From: Acidipila sp. EB88
GTDB lineage: Bacteria > Acidobacteriota > Terriglobia > Terriglobales > Acidobacteriaceae
NCBI RefSeq assembly: GCF_003858395.1
Contig: NZ_QWEV01000005.1
Coordinates: 2,728,001 to 2,792,000, forward strand
Direction of reading: 5' to 3'
DNA: 64,000 bases
Made by a program: the position numbers and the translations under genes
In this document: one piece after another, positions 8,793-16,654 of the stretch
How positions within the stretch are numbered: the first letter of the stretch is position 1
Layout: each line of letters starts with the position of its first letter
The notes under the pieces: model-generated
Told to the model about the DNA's origin: nothing
Database searches by the model: none
Seen by the model: the letters and a program-made list of their open reading frames with translations, nothing else

Positions 8793-10055
8793 GTGGCAGA
8801 GCAGACACCCGATGTAGATGCAGGCCGGAAGCCGGCCGCTCGCGAGGAAAACGGGGGAGATGGCAAGGCCGGAGACAATCCGCGTCAGAAGTCACGCCGC
8901 CGCTTCATCATTATTCTCGTGGTCGCCCTGCTGATCGCGGGCGCCCTGTTGTTTTACTGGCGGTCGACCTTCTATGAAGATACGGACGACGCGCAGGTCA
9001 ACGGCCACCTGATCCAGGTTTCGTCGCGCATCAACGGCAACGTGCTGAGCGTGCCGGTGACCGAGAACCAGCGCGTCAAGGCTGGCGACGTGATCGTGGA
9101 ACTGGACCCGAAGGACTACCAGACCACCGTGCAGCAGGACGAAGCAAACCTCGCGGCGGCGCAGTCGAACTACGAGTCGAACAACGTCAATGTGCCGGTC
9201 ACGGCCGTGAGCGCCAACACCAACGTCGAGGCGATCGCAGCGACACTGGCGCAGGTCAAGAGCTCTGTAACGCAGGCCGAGCAGCAGGTAGAGGCTAACC
9301 GCCAGGCAGTCGCCCAGGCGGACGCAAACTTCATCAAGGCCAAGCTCGACGTGGAGCGCTACACCCCGCTGGTCCAGCGCGATGTGATCTCCAAGCAGCA
9401 GTTTGACCAGGCGGTGGCAACAGCCAAGGCAGACGAAGCCGCGCTGAACCAGGCCAAGGCGAACGTGGCTGCTTCCGAGGCGTCGCTGCGCATGACCGAG
9501 GACACCGTGGTCCAGCGCAAAGCGCAGCTGACCAATGCCAAGACCGCTCCGGATCAGATCAAGATCCAGAAGGCCAAGACCGCGCAGGCCGAGGCACAGG
9601 TTGAGCAGGCACGCGCCGAACTGGCCCAGGCCAAGCTGAACCTGAGCTACTGCCGGATCGTGGCGCCTGTGGACGGGATCATCACCCGCAAGAGTGTCGA
9701 GGTCGGGCAGAATGTTTCCACCGGCCAGAACATGACCACCCTGGTTTCGCTCAACGATGTATGGATCACGGCGAACTTCAAGGAAACGCAGTTGAACCAC
9801 ATGCGCGCGGGCCAGTCCGTCAAGGTCACGGTGGACGCGTACGGTGGCCGGGCCTATGACGGGGTGATCACCCAGATCGGCGGCGCAACCGGATCGGTTC
9901 TGAGCCTGTTCCCGCCGGAGAACGCCACGGGCAACTACGTCAAGGTCGTGCAGCGTGTGCCGGTCCGCATCGATCTGAGCAATCGGGACGAGGATAGTGA
10001 TCACCTGCTGCGCCCGGGTCTTTCGGTCGAGCCGAAGGTCCGCATCAAAGACTAG
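8793..10055 (+). CDS. HlyD/EmrA-type membrane fusion protein
   Basis: 420 residues: a charged cytoplasmic leader, one membrane helix (FIIILVVALLIAGALLFYW, residues about 36-54), the first half-lipoyl motif (DDAQVNGHLIQVSSRINGNV), a long Q/A-rich coiled-coil hairpin (about 110-290), the second half-lipoyl (SYCRIVAPVDGIITRKSVEVG) and a beta-barrel. This is the EmrA class of adaptor, which links an inner-membrane MFS pump to TolC. The GTG start directly abuts the tolC stop, so the two are translated from one message. No EmrB-type pump follows; the next gene is a DedA protein behind a terminator. Confidence 0.92.
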   Translation: MAEQTPDVDAGRKPAAREENGGDGKAGDNPRQKSRRRFIIILVVALLIAGALLFYWRSTFYEDTDDAQVNGHLIQVSSRINGNVLSVPVTENQRVKAGDVIVELDPKDYQTTVQQDEANLAAAQSNYESNNVNVPVTAVSANTNVEAIAATLAQVKSSVTQAEQQVEANRQAVAQADANFIKAKLDVERYTPLVQRDVISKQQFDQAVATAKADEAALNQAKANVAASEASLRMTEDTVVQRKAQLTNAKTAPDQIKIQKAKTAQAEAQVEQARAELAQAKLNLSYCRIVAPVDGIITRKSVEVGQNVSTGQNMTTLVSLNDVWITANFKETQLNHMRAGQSVKVTVDAYGGRAYDGVITQIGGATGSVLSLFPPENATGNYVKVVQRVPVRIDLSNRDEDSDHLLRPGLSVEPKVRIKD

Positions 10056-10079
10056 CAACCGTCGGGAGCGCACGGCAAA

Positions 10080-10116
10080 GAAGGCGGCTTCGCATTGGCG
10101 AAGCCGCCTTCTCTGC
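10080..10116 (+). terminator. Hairpin terminator after the tolC-hlyD operon
   Basis: A 13-bp perfect inverted repeat (10080-10092 with 10099-10111) with a six-base loop lies 24 bases after the hlyD-type gene. The tail (TCTGCTTG) is only moderately T-rich. Confidence 0.75.
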
Positions 10117-10296
10117 TTGCTGTAGCGCACCATTTGAGTTCTGGTCGGTGTGCGGATGCGTCTATACTTCAGCACAGCAGCGCGGCGCCTTCCCCGTTCC
10201 CTCCCATTGTGATGGCATACGCATAAAGCTCCGAGGCCGGGCAGCCCGCTTGGAAGAAGAGGTGGCAGCATCCTCCCGTTTACACATCTCTTTTTA

Positions 10297-11241
10297 GTGC
10301 ACGCCTATGTCGTCCTGTTCGTGTGGGTGTTTGCCGAACAGGTTGGCCTGCCGCTGCCGTCCGCGCCTCTGCTGCTGATGGCGGGCACGTTGACTGCCAC
10401 GCACCGGCTCCAGCTGCTTCCAGTGCTCGCCTCCATCCTGAGCGGGTCCATGCTGAGTGACGTTCTCTGGTACTTCCTGGGCAAGCGCTACGGGCACGCG
10501 GTGGTGCGGATGCTCTGCCATTTCGCCCCGCACCGCGACACGTGCGTGGATCGCATGGAGGGCTACTTCACCCGGCATGGTTCCGGCACCCTGCTGATCA
10601 GCAAATTTCTGCCGGCGCTGAACACGATGGCAGGCGCAATTGCTGGGCAGACCGGGATGAGTTTCCGGCTGTTCCTGCTGTACGACGCAGGCGGCGTACT
10701 GCTGTGGGCCTTGTCGTTCGTGGTGGGCGGCCGCTTTTTCGGCGACCTGCTCAAGATGCATCCCCATGCGCTGGCGTGGGTGGCGCACTTTGCCGTGGGC
10801 CTGTTTGTGCTGCTGTTCGTCGGCTTCCTGTACAACCGGACCCGCCGTCGCCGCCGGTCGCTGGCCGAGATCCGCACGGATCGCGTGACGCCTTCAGAGC
10901 TGCACACCATGCTGGAAGCGAACGAACCGCTGTACCTGGTGGACCTGCGACACCCGCTCGACTACCTGCCCGACCCGCGCACGCTGCCGGGCGCAGCGGT
11001 GATGACCCCGGACCGGCTGGTGGAGCTGAGCAATACCATTCCCCGGGACCGCGACGTGGTGTTGTTCTGCACGTGTCCGAACGAAGAAACTGCGGTGCGC
11101 ATGGCTCTGGCGATTCGCAAGATGGGGGTCTCTCGCGTGCGGCCCCTGCTGGGCGGGTTCGATGGCTGGAAAAACCTTGGGTACCCCCTGGTGCCGATTC
11201 CTGAAAGCGCGGGGCTGCGTGCCGATGCGGAAGCAGTTTAA
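10297..11241 (+). CDS. DedA-family membrane protein fused to a rhodanese domain
   Basis: At least 314 residues. The N-terminal half is a DedA/VTT integral membrane domain: the conserved E..GLPLPS and G.L loops, a central FLPALNTMAGAIAG segment and a C-terminal membrane helix. After an arginine-rich linker (TRRRRRS) comes a rhodanese domain (about 200-300) with the loop VVLFCTCPNEETAVRMA, where Cys is in the sulfur-accepting position, and the closing GGFDGWKNLGYP. DedA proteins act as phospholipid (undecaprenyl phosphate) flippases or in proton homeostasis. GTG 10297 has no ribosome site; the frame is open from 10213, and AGAGG at 10258-10262 sits seven bases before an ATC at 10270, so translation may begin there (323 residues). 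Confidence 0.87.
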   Translation: MHAYVVLFVWVFAEQVGLPLPSAPLLLMAGTLTATHRLQLLPVLASILSGSMLSDVLWYFLGKRYGHAVVRMLCHFAPHRDTCVDRMEGYFTRHGSGTLLISKFLPALNTMAGAIAGQTGMSFRLFLLYDAGGVLLWALSFVVGGRFFGDLLKMHPHALAWVAHFAVGLFVLLFVGFLYNRTRRRRRSLAEIRTDRVTPSELHTMLEANEPLYLVDLRHPLDYLPDPRTLPGAAVMTPDRLVELSNTIPRDRDVVLFCTCPNEETAVRMALAIRKMGVSRVRPLLGGFDGWKNLGYPLVPIPESAGLRADAEAV

Positions 11242-11371
11242 GTTTTAAGCTTGGAAACGCAGCAGCGAGTGTACCGAGCAGCGCCAAGCCGTGCTGCGAT
11301 TGCGCCTGACGTGAACCGACCTGCAGCGACGGAGTCGTCGCCGCCCCACACCTTCCCCGAAGAGATATGGC

Positions 11372-11614
11372 ATGAGCTGGACCGAGACTTATCACTGTGA
11401 TGTATGTGGCAAAGCGCAGGGCGACGCGACCGGTGACTGGTGGCTCGCCTGGATGGGCACAACCGCGGGCGAGCCCGGCTCCGAGGGTGAGCCGATGCTG
11501 AAGATGACCGGCTGGAACCAGACGTTGTCGCATGCTGCGGAGGTGCGCCACCTGTGCGGAGCGCGCTGCGCGCAGACGCTGATGGATCGCTGGATGAGCG
11601 TGAGCGGCAGCTAG
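11372..11614 (+). CDS. Small zinc-ribbon-like protein, unknown function
   Basis: An 80-residue soluble protein. It has CDVCGKAQG near the N-terminus and HLCGARCAQTLMDRW near the C-terminus, so two CxxC-like pairs (CDVC and CGARC) could bind one zinc ion. The middle contains WWLAWMG and a long loop. The start ATG 11372 is preceded by AAGAGATATGG. No family is recognised; comparable four-cysteine proteins are often small nucleic-acid or protein-interaction modules. It lies alone between the DedA and ubiD-type genes. Confidence 0.6.
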   Translation: MSWTETYHCDVCGKAQGDATGDWWLAWMGTTAGEPGSEGEPMLKMTGWNQTLSHAAEVRHLCGARCAQTLMDRWMSVSGS

Positions 11615-11708
11615 GCGCCGACGCGGCTGCGACAGGGTGGGCGCGCGCCTGCCTTGCTCGGCGGATCGTTGCTCGCCCGTCGACCGGGATGCACGATCAC
11701 CATGATCC

Positions 11709-11733
11709 AAAAGCCGCCTGCCGGGCGGCTTTT
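11709..11733. terminator. Hairpin terminator after the small cysteine protein
   Basis: A 10-bp perfect stem (11709-11718 with 11724-11733) whose arms begin with AAAA and end with TTTT, so it can work in both directions. Confidence 0.7.
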
Positions 11734-11901
11734 GCGTGTGCGCCGCCGGGTGGTGGTCTTGCTGCCGGGATAACGCCTGTGGGATTGAAGCGATCGCCTG
11801 CCCATTTGTGGATGGGCTGGAGTTGAAGCCTTGAGCCCAGGCAGCGGCAAGAGGGCGGCCACTTAGAATGAGTCGAGGCGCCAGCGCCCAAGGAGAAGCG
11901 A

Positions 11902-13521
11902 TTGCCGTATCAGGACCTGCGGGAGTGGATCAAGGCGTTGGACCGGGCTGGCGAACTGGTGCGGGTGCGCGAGGAAGTGGACCCGATCCTGGAGATCGCG
12001 GAGATTACGGATCGAGCCTCCAAGGCGGGCAAGCGCGGTGCCAAGGCCGGTGGCCCGGCGCTGCTGTTTGAGAAGGTCAAAGGCTATCCCGGTGCCCGTG
12101 TGCTGATGAACCAGTTCGGCTCGGAAGCGCGCATGAAGCTCGCGGTCGACGTGGACTCGCTGGATGAAGTGGCCGGCCGCATCCGCGCGCTGCTCGAGAT
12201 GAAGTCGCCGGACGGGCTGCTGGGCAAGCTCAAGCTGTTGCCCATGCTGGCCGATGTGGGCAAGTTCTTCCCCAAGACCATCGCGGCAAAGCAGGCGGCC
12301 TGCAAGGAAGTGATCAAGATCGGCAAGCGTGGCGACCGGATCGATGTGCTGGAGTTCCCGGTGCTGCAGTGCTGGCCGATGGATGGCGGCCGCTACATCA
12401 CGCTGCCCTGCGTGGTCACCCGTGATCCGAAGACGGGCAAACGCAATGTCGGCATGTACCGGATCCAGGTGTACGACGGGCAGACCACCGGCATGCACTG
12501 GCAGCGGCAGAAGAATGCGGCGGAGCACCTGCGGGACCGGATGCGGGCACAGGCCGGGGATGCCGCAGCGCGCGTGGCGCAGATGGCGCAGACTGCCGGG
12601 GGCACGGTGGCTGCGGGGACGGCAGCAACTTCAGAGGCACGAGGCGGTGCCACGCCATCGGTGACCTACACGAAGCAGTTGGCGAACCGGCTTGAAGTCG
12701 CGGTCGCGATCGGCACCGATCCGGCGACGACTTTCTCGGCTATCGTGCCGGCGCCGCCCGAGGTAGAGGAGTACATTGTCGCCGGTTTTCTGCGGCAGAA
12801 GCCCTTGGAGTTGGTGCAGTGCGAAACGGTGGACCTGCAGGTGCCGGCGCATGCCGAGATCATCCTGGAAGGGTTCGTCAAGCTGGACGAGCTCCGTTCA
12901 GAAGGCCCGTTCGGCGACCACACTGGCTTCTACACCATGGAAGACGAGTATCCCGTGTTCCACATCACGGCCATCACGCACCGCAAGAACCCTATCTACG
13001 CGGCCACCATCGTGGGCAAGCCGCCGATGGAAGACGCGTGGATGGGCAAGGCCGTGGAGCGGATTTTTCTGCCGCTGATGCGCCTGACCCTGCCCGAAAT
13101 TGTGGACATTAACCTGCCGGTCGAGGGCGTATTCCACAACATCATGGTGGTCTCGATCCGCAAAAGCTACGCCGGGCACGCGCGCAAGGTGATGAACGGG
13201 ATCTGGGCGCTGGGGCAGGCGATGTTTACCAAGTGCATCGTGGTGGTCGACGAGGACTGCGACGTGCAGGACCTTGGCGAGGTGGTGCTGCGCACTGCGA
13301 ACAACATCGACCCGGAGCGGGATATCCAGTTCACGCTGGGGCCGGTGGATTCTCTCGATCACGCATCGCGGCTGCCGAACTTCGGCTCCAAGATGGGGAT
13401 CGACGCGACGCAGAAGTGGCCGGCGGAAGGGTTCAACCGCGTCTGGCCACCGATGATCGAGATGGATGCGGCAACCAAGGCGCGTGTGGATTCGATCTGG
13501 GGCAAGCTGGGGATCAAGTAG
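11902..13521 (+). CDS. UbiD-family (de)carboxylase, prenylated-FMN dependent
   Basis: 539 residues. UbiD enzymes use prenylated FMN and Mn/K to decarboxylate aromatic or unsaturated acids, for example in ubiquinone or menaquinone synthesis. Family features visible here are LREWIKALDRAGELVRV at the start, NVGMYRIQ (flavin/metal region), the catalytic-loop motif EGPFGDHTGFY with its essential acidic residues, and HNIMVVSIRKSYAGHA near the end. TTG 11902 is chosen because AGGAG lies just upstream and the family N-terminus begins immediately. A low-complexity Ala/Thr/Gly insertion (about residues 218-255) interrupts the fold and makes the protein about 40 residues longer than usual. No ubiX partner is in the window. 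Confidence 0.9.
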   Translation: MPYQDLREWIKALDRAGELVRVREEVDPILEIAEITDRASKAGKRGAKAGGPALLFEKVKGYPGARVLMNQFGSEARMKLAVDVDSLDEVAGRIRALLEMKSPDGLLGKLKLLPMLADVGKFFPKTIAAKQAACKEVIKIGKRGDRIDVLEFPVLQCWPMDGGRYITLPCVVTRDPKTGKRNVGMYRIQVYDGQTTGMHWQRQKNAAEHLRDRMRAQAGDAAARVAQMAQTAGGTVAAGTAATSEARGGATPSVTYTKQLANRLEVAVAIGTDPATTFSAIVPAPPEVEEYIVAGFLRQKPLELVQCETVDLQVPAHAEIILEGFVKLDELRSEGPFGDHTGFYTMEDEYPVFHITAITHRKNPIYAATIVGKPPMEDAWMGKAVERIFLPLMRLTLPEIVDINLPVEGVFHNIMVVSIRKSYAGHARKVMNGIWALGQAMFTKCIVVVDEDCDVQDLGEVVLRTANNIDPERDIQFTLGPVDSLDHASRLPNFGSKMGIDATQKWPAEGFNRVWPPMIEMDAATKARVDSIWGKLGIK

Positions 13522-13579
13522 AGCCAGACTGCCTGCGCGCCTGGCGGCCACTTCGTGGCTTGAGTGCTTAAAGAGCAAA

Positions 13580-13612
13580 CGTCCCGAGGGGAGCGCCAGC
13601 CGCGCAGGCGGT
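13580..13612. repeat. Dispersed intergenic repeat, copy 1
   Basis: A 33-base element that matches 42321-42353 at 30 of 33 positions in the same orientation. Both copies lie between convergent genes and next to the stop codon of the minus-strand gene (7 bases away here, directly abutting in copy 2). Confidence 0.65.
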
Positions 13613-13618
13613 CTTGTT

Positions 13619-14167
13619 TTACTCGACCTGCTTCAGCTCAATCTTCACCAGGTTGTGCACCGAGCGGGCTGGCTTCTTGTCCTCTTCAACGACGAGTTGC
13701 AGTGGTCCCAGCTTGGTGTCGAGGAGTTTGCCGTTTACCTGGTCCGCCACGATCACCTGGCCGGGATGAAACGAGGGCTCGATCTCTGCGAGTGAGAGCA
13801 CGGCGTGGTAGTTGTCGCTGCCAGTAGCAACGATGTAGTCGGACAGTACCTTGCCGCGGATCGACGCTTCGGCGGGCGCACCGACTTTTTCAAGCAGGGT
13901 GTGGAGAGGCACTCCGGAATAGACTTCCTGCTCATGGGTATGGCCGTTCGTGACCGTGAGCGTCACATGCGGCAGGGCATTCAGGACATCGAGAGACAGG
14001 GTGATGGTCTGCGCGGGGCCGCTGAGTGCAAGGCCGTCAGTGGGGCTGGTGGGTGCTGCAGATGGCGGCATGGCCGTGGGAGTTTGCGCTGGAAGGTGGG
14101 CGCTGCCCAGCATGAGGAACACTGCGAGTGCTGAAGCGCGATAGGGAACGGCTGTTTTCCAGGGCAC
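13619..14167 (-). CDS. Exported protein with sulfite-oxidase-like (Oxidored_molyb) fold
   Basis: 182 residues with a signal peptide (ASALAVFLMLGSAHLPAQ). The mature part resembles the molybdopterin-binding domain of the sulfite oxidase superfamily: LSLDVLNALPHVTLTV, YSGVPLHTLLEKVG, and the closing LGPLQLVVEEDKKPARSVHN. There is no cysteine anywhere, whereas true members bind Mo through one, so this is probably a cofactor-free relative. GTG 14167 is supported by GCAGGAG nine bases upstream. It is divergent from the NuoI-like gene, with only 66 bases between the two start codons. The function is unknown. Confidence 0.75.
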   Translation of the reverse strand: MPWKTAVPYRASALAVFLMLGSAHLPAQTPTAMPPSAAPTSPTDGLALSGPAQTITLSLDVLNALPHVTLTVTNGHTHEQEVYSGVPLHTLLEKVGAPAEASIRGKVLSDYIVATGSDNYHAVLSLAEIEPSFHPGQVIVADQVNGKLLDTKLGPLQLVVEEDKKPARSVHNLVKIELKQVE

Positions 14168-14221
14168 GGAGTTCTCCTGCGCTGCCGGGTGGGGTACTGC
14201 TCTGCATGCCGGCTGCATCGG

Positions 14222-14227
14222 TATAAT
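14222..14227 (+). promoter_or_regulatory. Probable -10 box (TATAAT) of a leaderless nuoI-like transcript
   Basis: A perfect TATAAT lies six bases before ATG 14234, so a transcript starting the usual 6-8 bases downstream would begin at or next to the start codon. There is no Shine-Dalgarno sequence and no clear -35 box. Confidence 0.6.
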
Positions 14228-14233
14228 AGCGCC

Positions 14234-14725
14234 ATGTCGATCGTTCGCAACATAGCAGGCGTGGCCAAGGGCATGAGCATCACCTTCCGGGAAATGTTCG
14301 AGCCGACCGAGGTCGAGAACTACCCAGATGGTCCGGGACCGACACGGGGCGCCGTGTTGCAGGAGCGGTTCCGTGGAGCGCACGTGTTGCAGCGCGACGA
14401 GAATGGCCTGGAAAAGTGCGTTGCCTGCTTTTTGTGCGCGGCGGCCTGTCCGGCGAACTGCATCTACATCGAGGCTGCCGAGAACACCGCGGAGACGCGT
14501 ATCTCCAGCGCCGAGCGCTATGCCAAGGTCTACAACATTGATTACAACCGCTGCATCTTCTGCGGCTACTGCGTCGAAGCATGCCCCACGGACGCGATCA
14601 CCCATGGGCATGGTTTCGAGCTGGCGAGCCTGAATGCAGGCACGCTGGTGATGCGCAAGGAAGACATGCTGGTTGCGAACATCGGCCTGGCTGGCACGGC
14701 CGCCGTGAGCATGGAAACGAAGTAG
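14234..14725 (+). CDS. nuoI: NuoI-type 2x[4Fe-4S] ferredoxin subunit (orphan)
   Basis: 163 residues matching subunit I of NADH:quinone oxidoreductase, the subunit carrying clusters N6a and N6b. Two cluster motifs are intact: CVACFLCAAACP and CIFCGYCVEACP. The flanking text (GLEKCVACFLC, RISSAERYAKVYNIDYNRC) is characteristic of NuoI rather than a general ferredoxin. No other nuo subunit is nearby, so it is an isolated copy that may join a complex encoded elsewhere. The start ATG 14234 has a TATAAT box six bases before it and no ribosome site, suggesting a leaderless message. Confidence 0.92.
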   Translation: MSIVRNIAGVAKGMSITFREMFEPTEVENYPDGPGPTRGAVLQERFRGAHVLQRDENGLEKCVACFLCAAACPANCIYIEAAENTAETRISSAERYAKVYNIDYNRCIFCGYCVEACPTDAITHGHGFELASLNAGTLVMRKEDMLVANIGLAGTAAVSMETK

Positions 14726-14755
14726 CACCAGCCGCCACCAGCGCGGACGGAAGAG

Positions 14756-14785
14756 GCGGCAACCCCGATGGGTGGCCGCTTTTTT
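14756..14785 (+). terminator. Terminator of the nuoI-like gene
   Basis: A 10-bp stem with one mismatch (14756-14765 with 14770-14779) is followed by six T residues. Confidence 0.75.
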
Positions 14786-14838
14786 CATTTGTTGGAACTG
14801 CAACGCCGGCTGCATCTAAACCTGCGGAGGAACACAGA

Positions 14839-15138
14839 ATGGCTGAGGTCCGGGTATTTGCAAAGGCAAAGGCAAAGGCAGGCAAGGAACAGCAATTACG
14901 CGAGGTCCTGCTGGAGCTGGTGAAGAAGAGCCGTGTGGAAGATGGAACGGATTTCTACGAGCTGTTCGAGACCACAGACGGAGGCGAGTTCCTGTTTAGC
15001 GAGCAGTATGCGTCGCAGGAGGAGTTCGAGGCACATAAGAGCTCCGACCACTTCAAGGCGGCGGGCGAAGCCGCGGAATCTTTGCTGGATGGCGAACTCG
15101 TGATCTGGGTAGTCGACCCGGTTGAGCCTGTTCTATAG
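14839..15138 (+). CDS. ABM-family (antibiotic biosynthesis monooxygenase-like) protein
   Basis: A 99-residue ferredoxin-like alpha/beta-barrel protein of the YgiN/ABM type: AEVRVFAKAKAKAGKEQQL, then LFETTDGGEFLFSEQYASQEEFEAHKSSDHFK. Members act as small quinol monooxygenases or stress-linked oxygenases without a cofactor; the actual role is not known. A strong ribosome site (GCGGAGG) precedes ATG 14839. The lysine-alanine run comes from a six-base unit, AAAGGC, repeated in tandem at about 14863-14881. The gene ends at a bidirectional terminator shared with the convergent hexulose-phosphate synthase gene. Confidence 0.85.
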   Translation: MAEVRVFAKAKAKAGKEQQLREVLLELVKKSRVEDGTDFYELFETTDGGEFLFSEQYASQEEFEAHKSSDHFKAAGEAAESLLDGELVIWVVDPVEPVL

Positions 15139-15155
15139 CAGTAGATTGACGTAAA

Positions 15156-15180
15156 AAGGCCCGGCAAAATGCCGGGCCTT
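15156..15180. terminator. Bidirectional terminator between ABM and hexulose-phosphate synthase genes
   Basis: A 10-bp perfect stem (15156-15165 with 15171-15180), with AAAAA before it and TT plus TGTTT after it. Confidence 0.75.
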
Positions 15181-15205
15181 GCTGTTTGTGACGGCGCCAG
15201 GCTGA

Positions 15206-15838
15206 CTAGCCGTGGTTCCGGATCTTGTCCCGCAGTGCCTTGGCGGCAGCTGCCGGGTCCTTCGCTCCGTAGATGGCGGCGCCGGCCACGGCGATGGCCG
15301 CGCCCGCGTCTTCAACCTGCCCGATGCGGTCCACGTTGATGCCACCGGCGATGGAGAAGGGGATATCCGCGCCCTTGCCTGCCGCCAGCAGCGAATCGAT
15401 GGTGTAGCCGCTCTCGGCCTGCTCATCGAGGCCGGCATGCAGTTCCACCAGGCCGACGCCGAGCGCCTTGAGTTCCTTGACGCGTGCCGCCTTGTCCTTG
15501 ACGCCGATAATGTCGGCAACCACGGTCTTGCCGTGCTTCTTGGCAGCCTTTACGGCGCCGGCAATGGTGCTGTCGCCCGCAACGCCCAGGACCGTCATGT
15601 AATCGGCACCGGCCTTGAACGCCATCTCTGCCTCGAGCTCGCCTGCATCCATTGTCTTCATATCGGCGAAGACGATCTTGTCCGGATAAGCGTGCTTGAT
15701 CTTGGTGACAGCGGAAAGACCCTCCTGCTTGATGAGCGGTGTGCCCAGTTCGATGACATCGACGTACTCAGCGACGCGGCTGAGGAGGGAAAGGGCGTCG
15801 TCGACAGACAACAGGTCCATGGCTACTTGAAGCTTCAC
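15206..15838 (-). CDS. hxlA: 3-hexulose-6-phosphate synthase
   Basis: 210 residues of the orotidine-5'-phosphate decarboxylase superfamily. The enzyme joins formaldehyde and ribulose 5-phosphate into 3-hexulose 6-phosphate in the ribulose monophosphate pathway. Key family segments are QVAMDLLSVDDAL, DVIELGTPLIKQEG, IVFADMKTMDAGELEAE (the catalytic Asp-x-Lys-x-x-Asp core) and IAGGINVDRI (phosphate loop). GTG 15838 is chosen for its AGGAG site and because the conserved N-terminus starts there. It follows the isomerase gene on the minus strand, 81 bases downstream, so the pair should be one operon for formaldehyde fixation/detoxification or reverse pentose synthesis. Confidence 0.92.
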   Translation of the reverse strand: MKLQVAMDLLSVDDALSLLSRVAEYVDVIELGTPLIKQEGLSAVTKIKHAYPDKIVFADMKTMDAGELEAEMAFKAGADYMTVLGVAGDSTIAGAVKAAKKHGKTVVADIIGVKDKAARVKELKALGVGLVELHAGLDEQAESGYTIDSLLAAGKGADIPFSIAGGINVDRIGQVEDAGAAIAVAGAAIYGAKDPAAAAKALRDKIRNHG

Positions 15839-15919
15839 AGTTGATTCTCCTGGGTGATTGATACGTTTGTTGCGATGAAAGCTCGCAGTGTGGTGCAAGG
15901 GCGTGGGAAATGAGAGGGA

Positions 15920-16519
15920 CTACTCAAGGTTAGCGTGTCGCCGCATGAGCTCCTCGGCAGGTCTGCCTCCCGCCTTCCATGCGCCGCCAAAAACAGCGTC
16001 CATCACCAGCAGAACAGCCTGTTCAAAGAGCGAACCTGCGTACTGCTGCGAAGCGCGTTGCTCGTACTCATTCTTGGTAGAGGCCTTGAGCGTGATGCGC
16101 GCGGTGGCAAGCGTTGCGAGTTTGCTGTCGGGCTGGGCCGTAATGGCAAGAACAGCCGCGCCGTTGCTGCGTGCGACTTCTGCCGCGTGCACCACGCTGC
16201 TGCTGGTGCCGGAGGCAGATGCGACGATGAGGAGGTCACCCGTGGCGATGGCGGGGGTAGTGGTTTCGCCCGCGACGAACACCGTGAGCCCCAGGTGCAT
16301 CAGCCGCATGGCAGCCATTTGCAGGGCCAGCCCGCTGCGGCCCGCGCCAAAGCAAAACACCTGCCGGCCTGCAAAAATAAGGTCTGTAGCGGCCTTGATC
16401 TCGCCGGCTTCGAGGTGCGAAAGCAATTCGGATAGCTCGTCCAGCTCGAGCTGAATCGCGTCGGCGAAGAAGGAGCGGTGTTCAATGGTGTTTTCTTTGT
16501 CCTGTAGTATGCTGTGCAT
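15920..16519 (-). CDS. hxlB: 6-phospho-3-hexuloisomerase (SIS domain)
   Basis: A 199-residue single SIS-domain protein that turns 3-hexulose 6-phosphate into fructose 6-phosphate. The sugar-phosphate loops are FCFGAGRSGLALQMAAMRLMHLG and LIVASASGTSSSV, and the C-terminal GSLFEQAVLLVMDAVFG is typical of 6-phospho-3-hexuloisomerases. It is the first gene of the pair with hexulose-phosphate synthase. The start ATG 16519 has a purine-rich GGGAGAGGGAG upstream and lies 135 bases from the divergent methionine synthase start. Confidence 0.92.
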   Translation of the reverse strand: MHSILQDKENTIEHRSFFADAIQLELDELSELLSHLEAGEIKAATDLIFAGRQVFCFGAGRSGLALQMAAMRLMHLGLTVFVAGETTTPAIATGDLLIVASASGTSSSVVHAAEVARSNGAAVLAITAQPDSKLATLATARITLKASTKNEYEQRASQQYAGSLFEQAVLLVMDAVFGGAWKAGGRPAEELMRRHANLE

Positions 16520-16654
16520 CTCCCTCTCCCGTGGTCTCTTGTTAGATGCGCGCCGACCCCCTGTGCTTGCACGGGTAACCTCTGCCCGGCGAGGCGCCGT
16601 AAAAGTACAGCTAAAATGAAGGATGGCGCTGTGTGCTCGCGCCCAACGACACCT

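Noticed and set aside
11852..13560. Short shared word GGCGGCCACTT on both sides of ubiD
   Set aside because: Eleven bases are too short in GC-rich sequence to claim a flanking repeat, and the surrounding bases differ.
16520..16654. Possible cobalamin or SAM/SAH riboswitch upstream of metH
   Set aside because: The region is only 135 bases long and shows none of the conserved cores of those riboswitches; it is better seen as a plain divergent promoter region.
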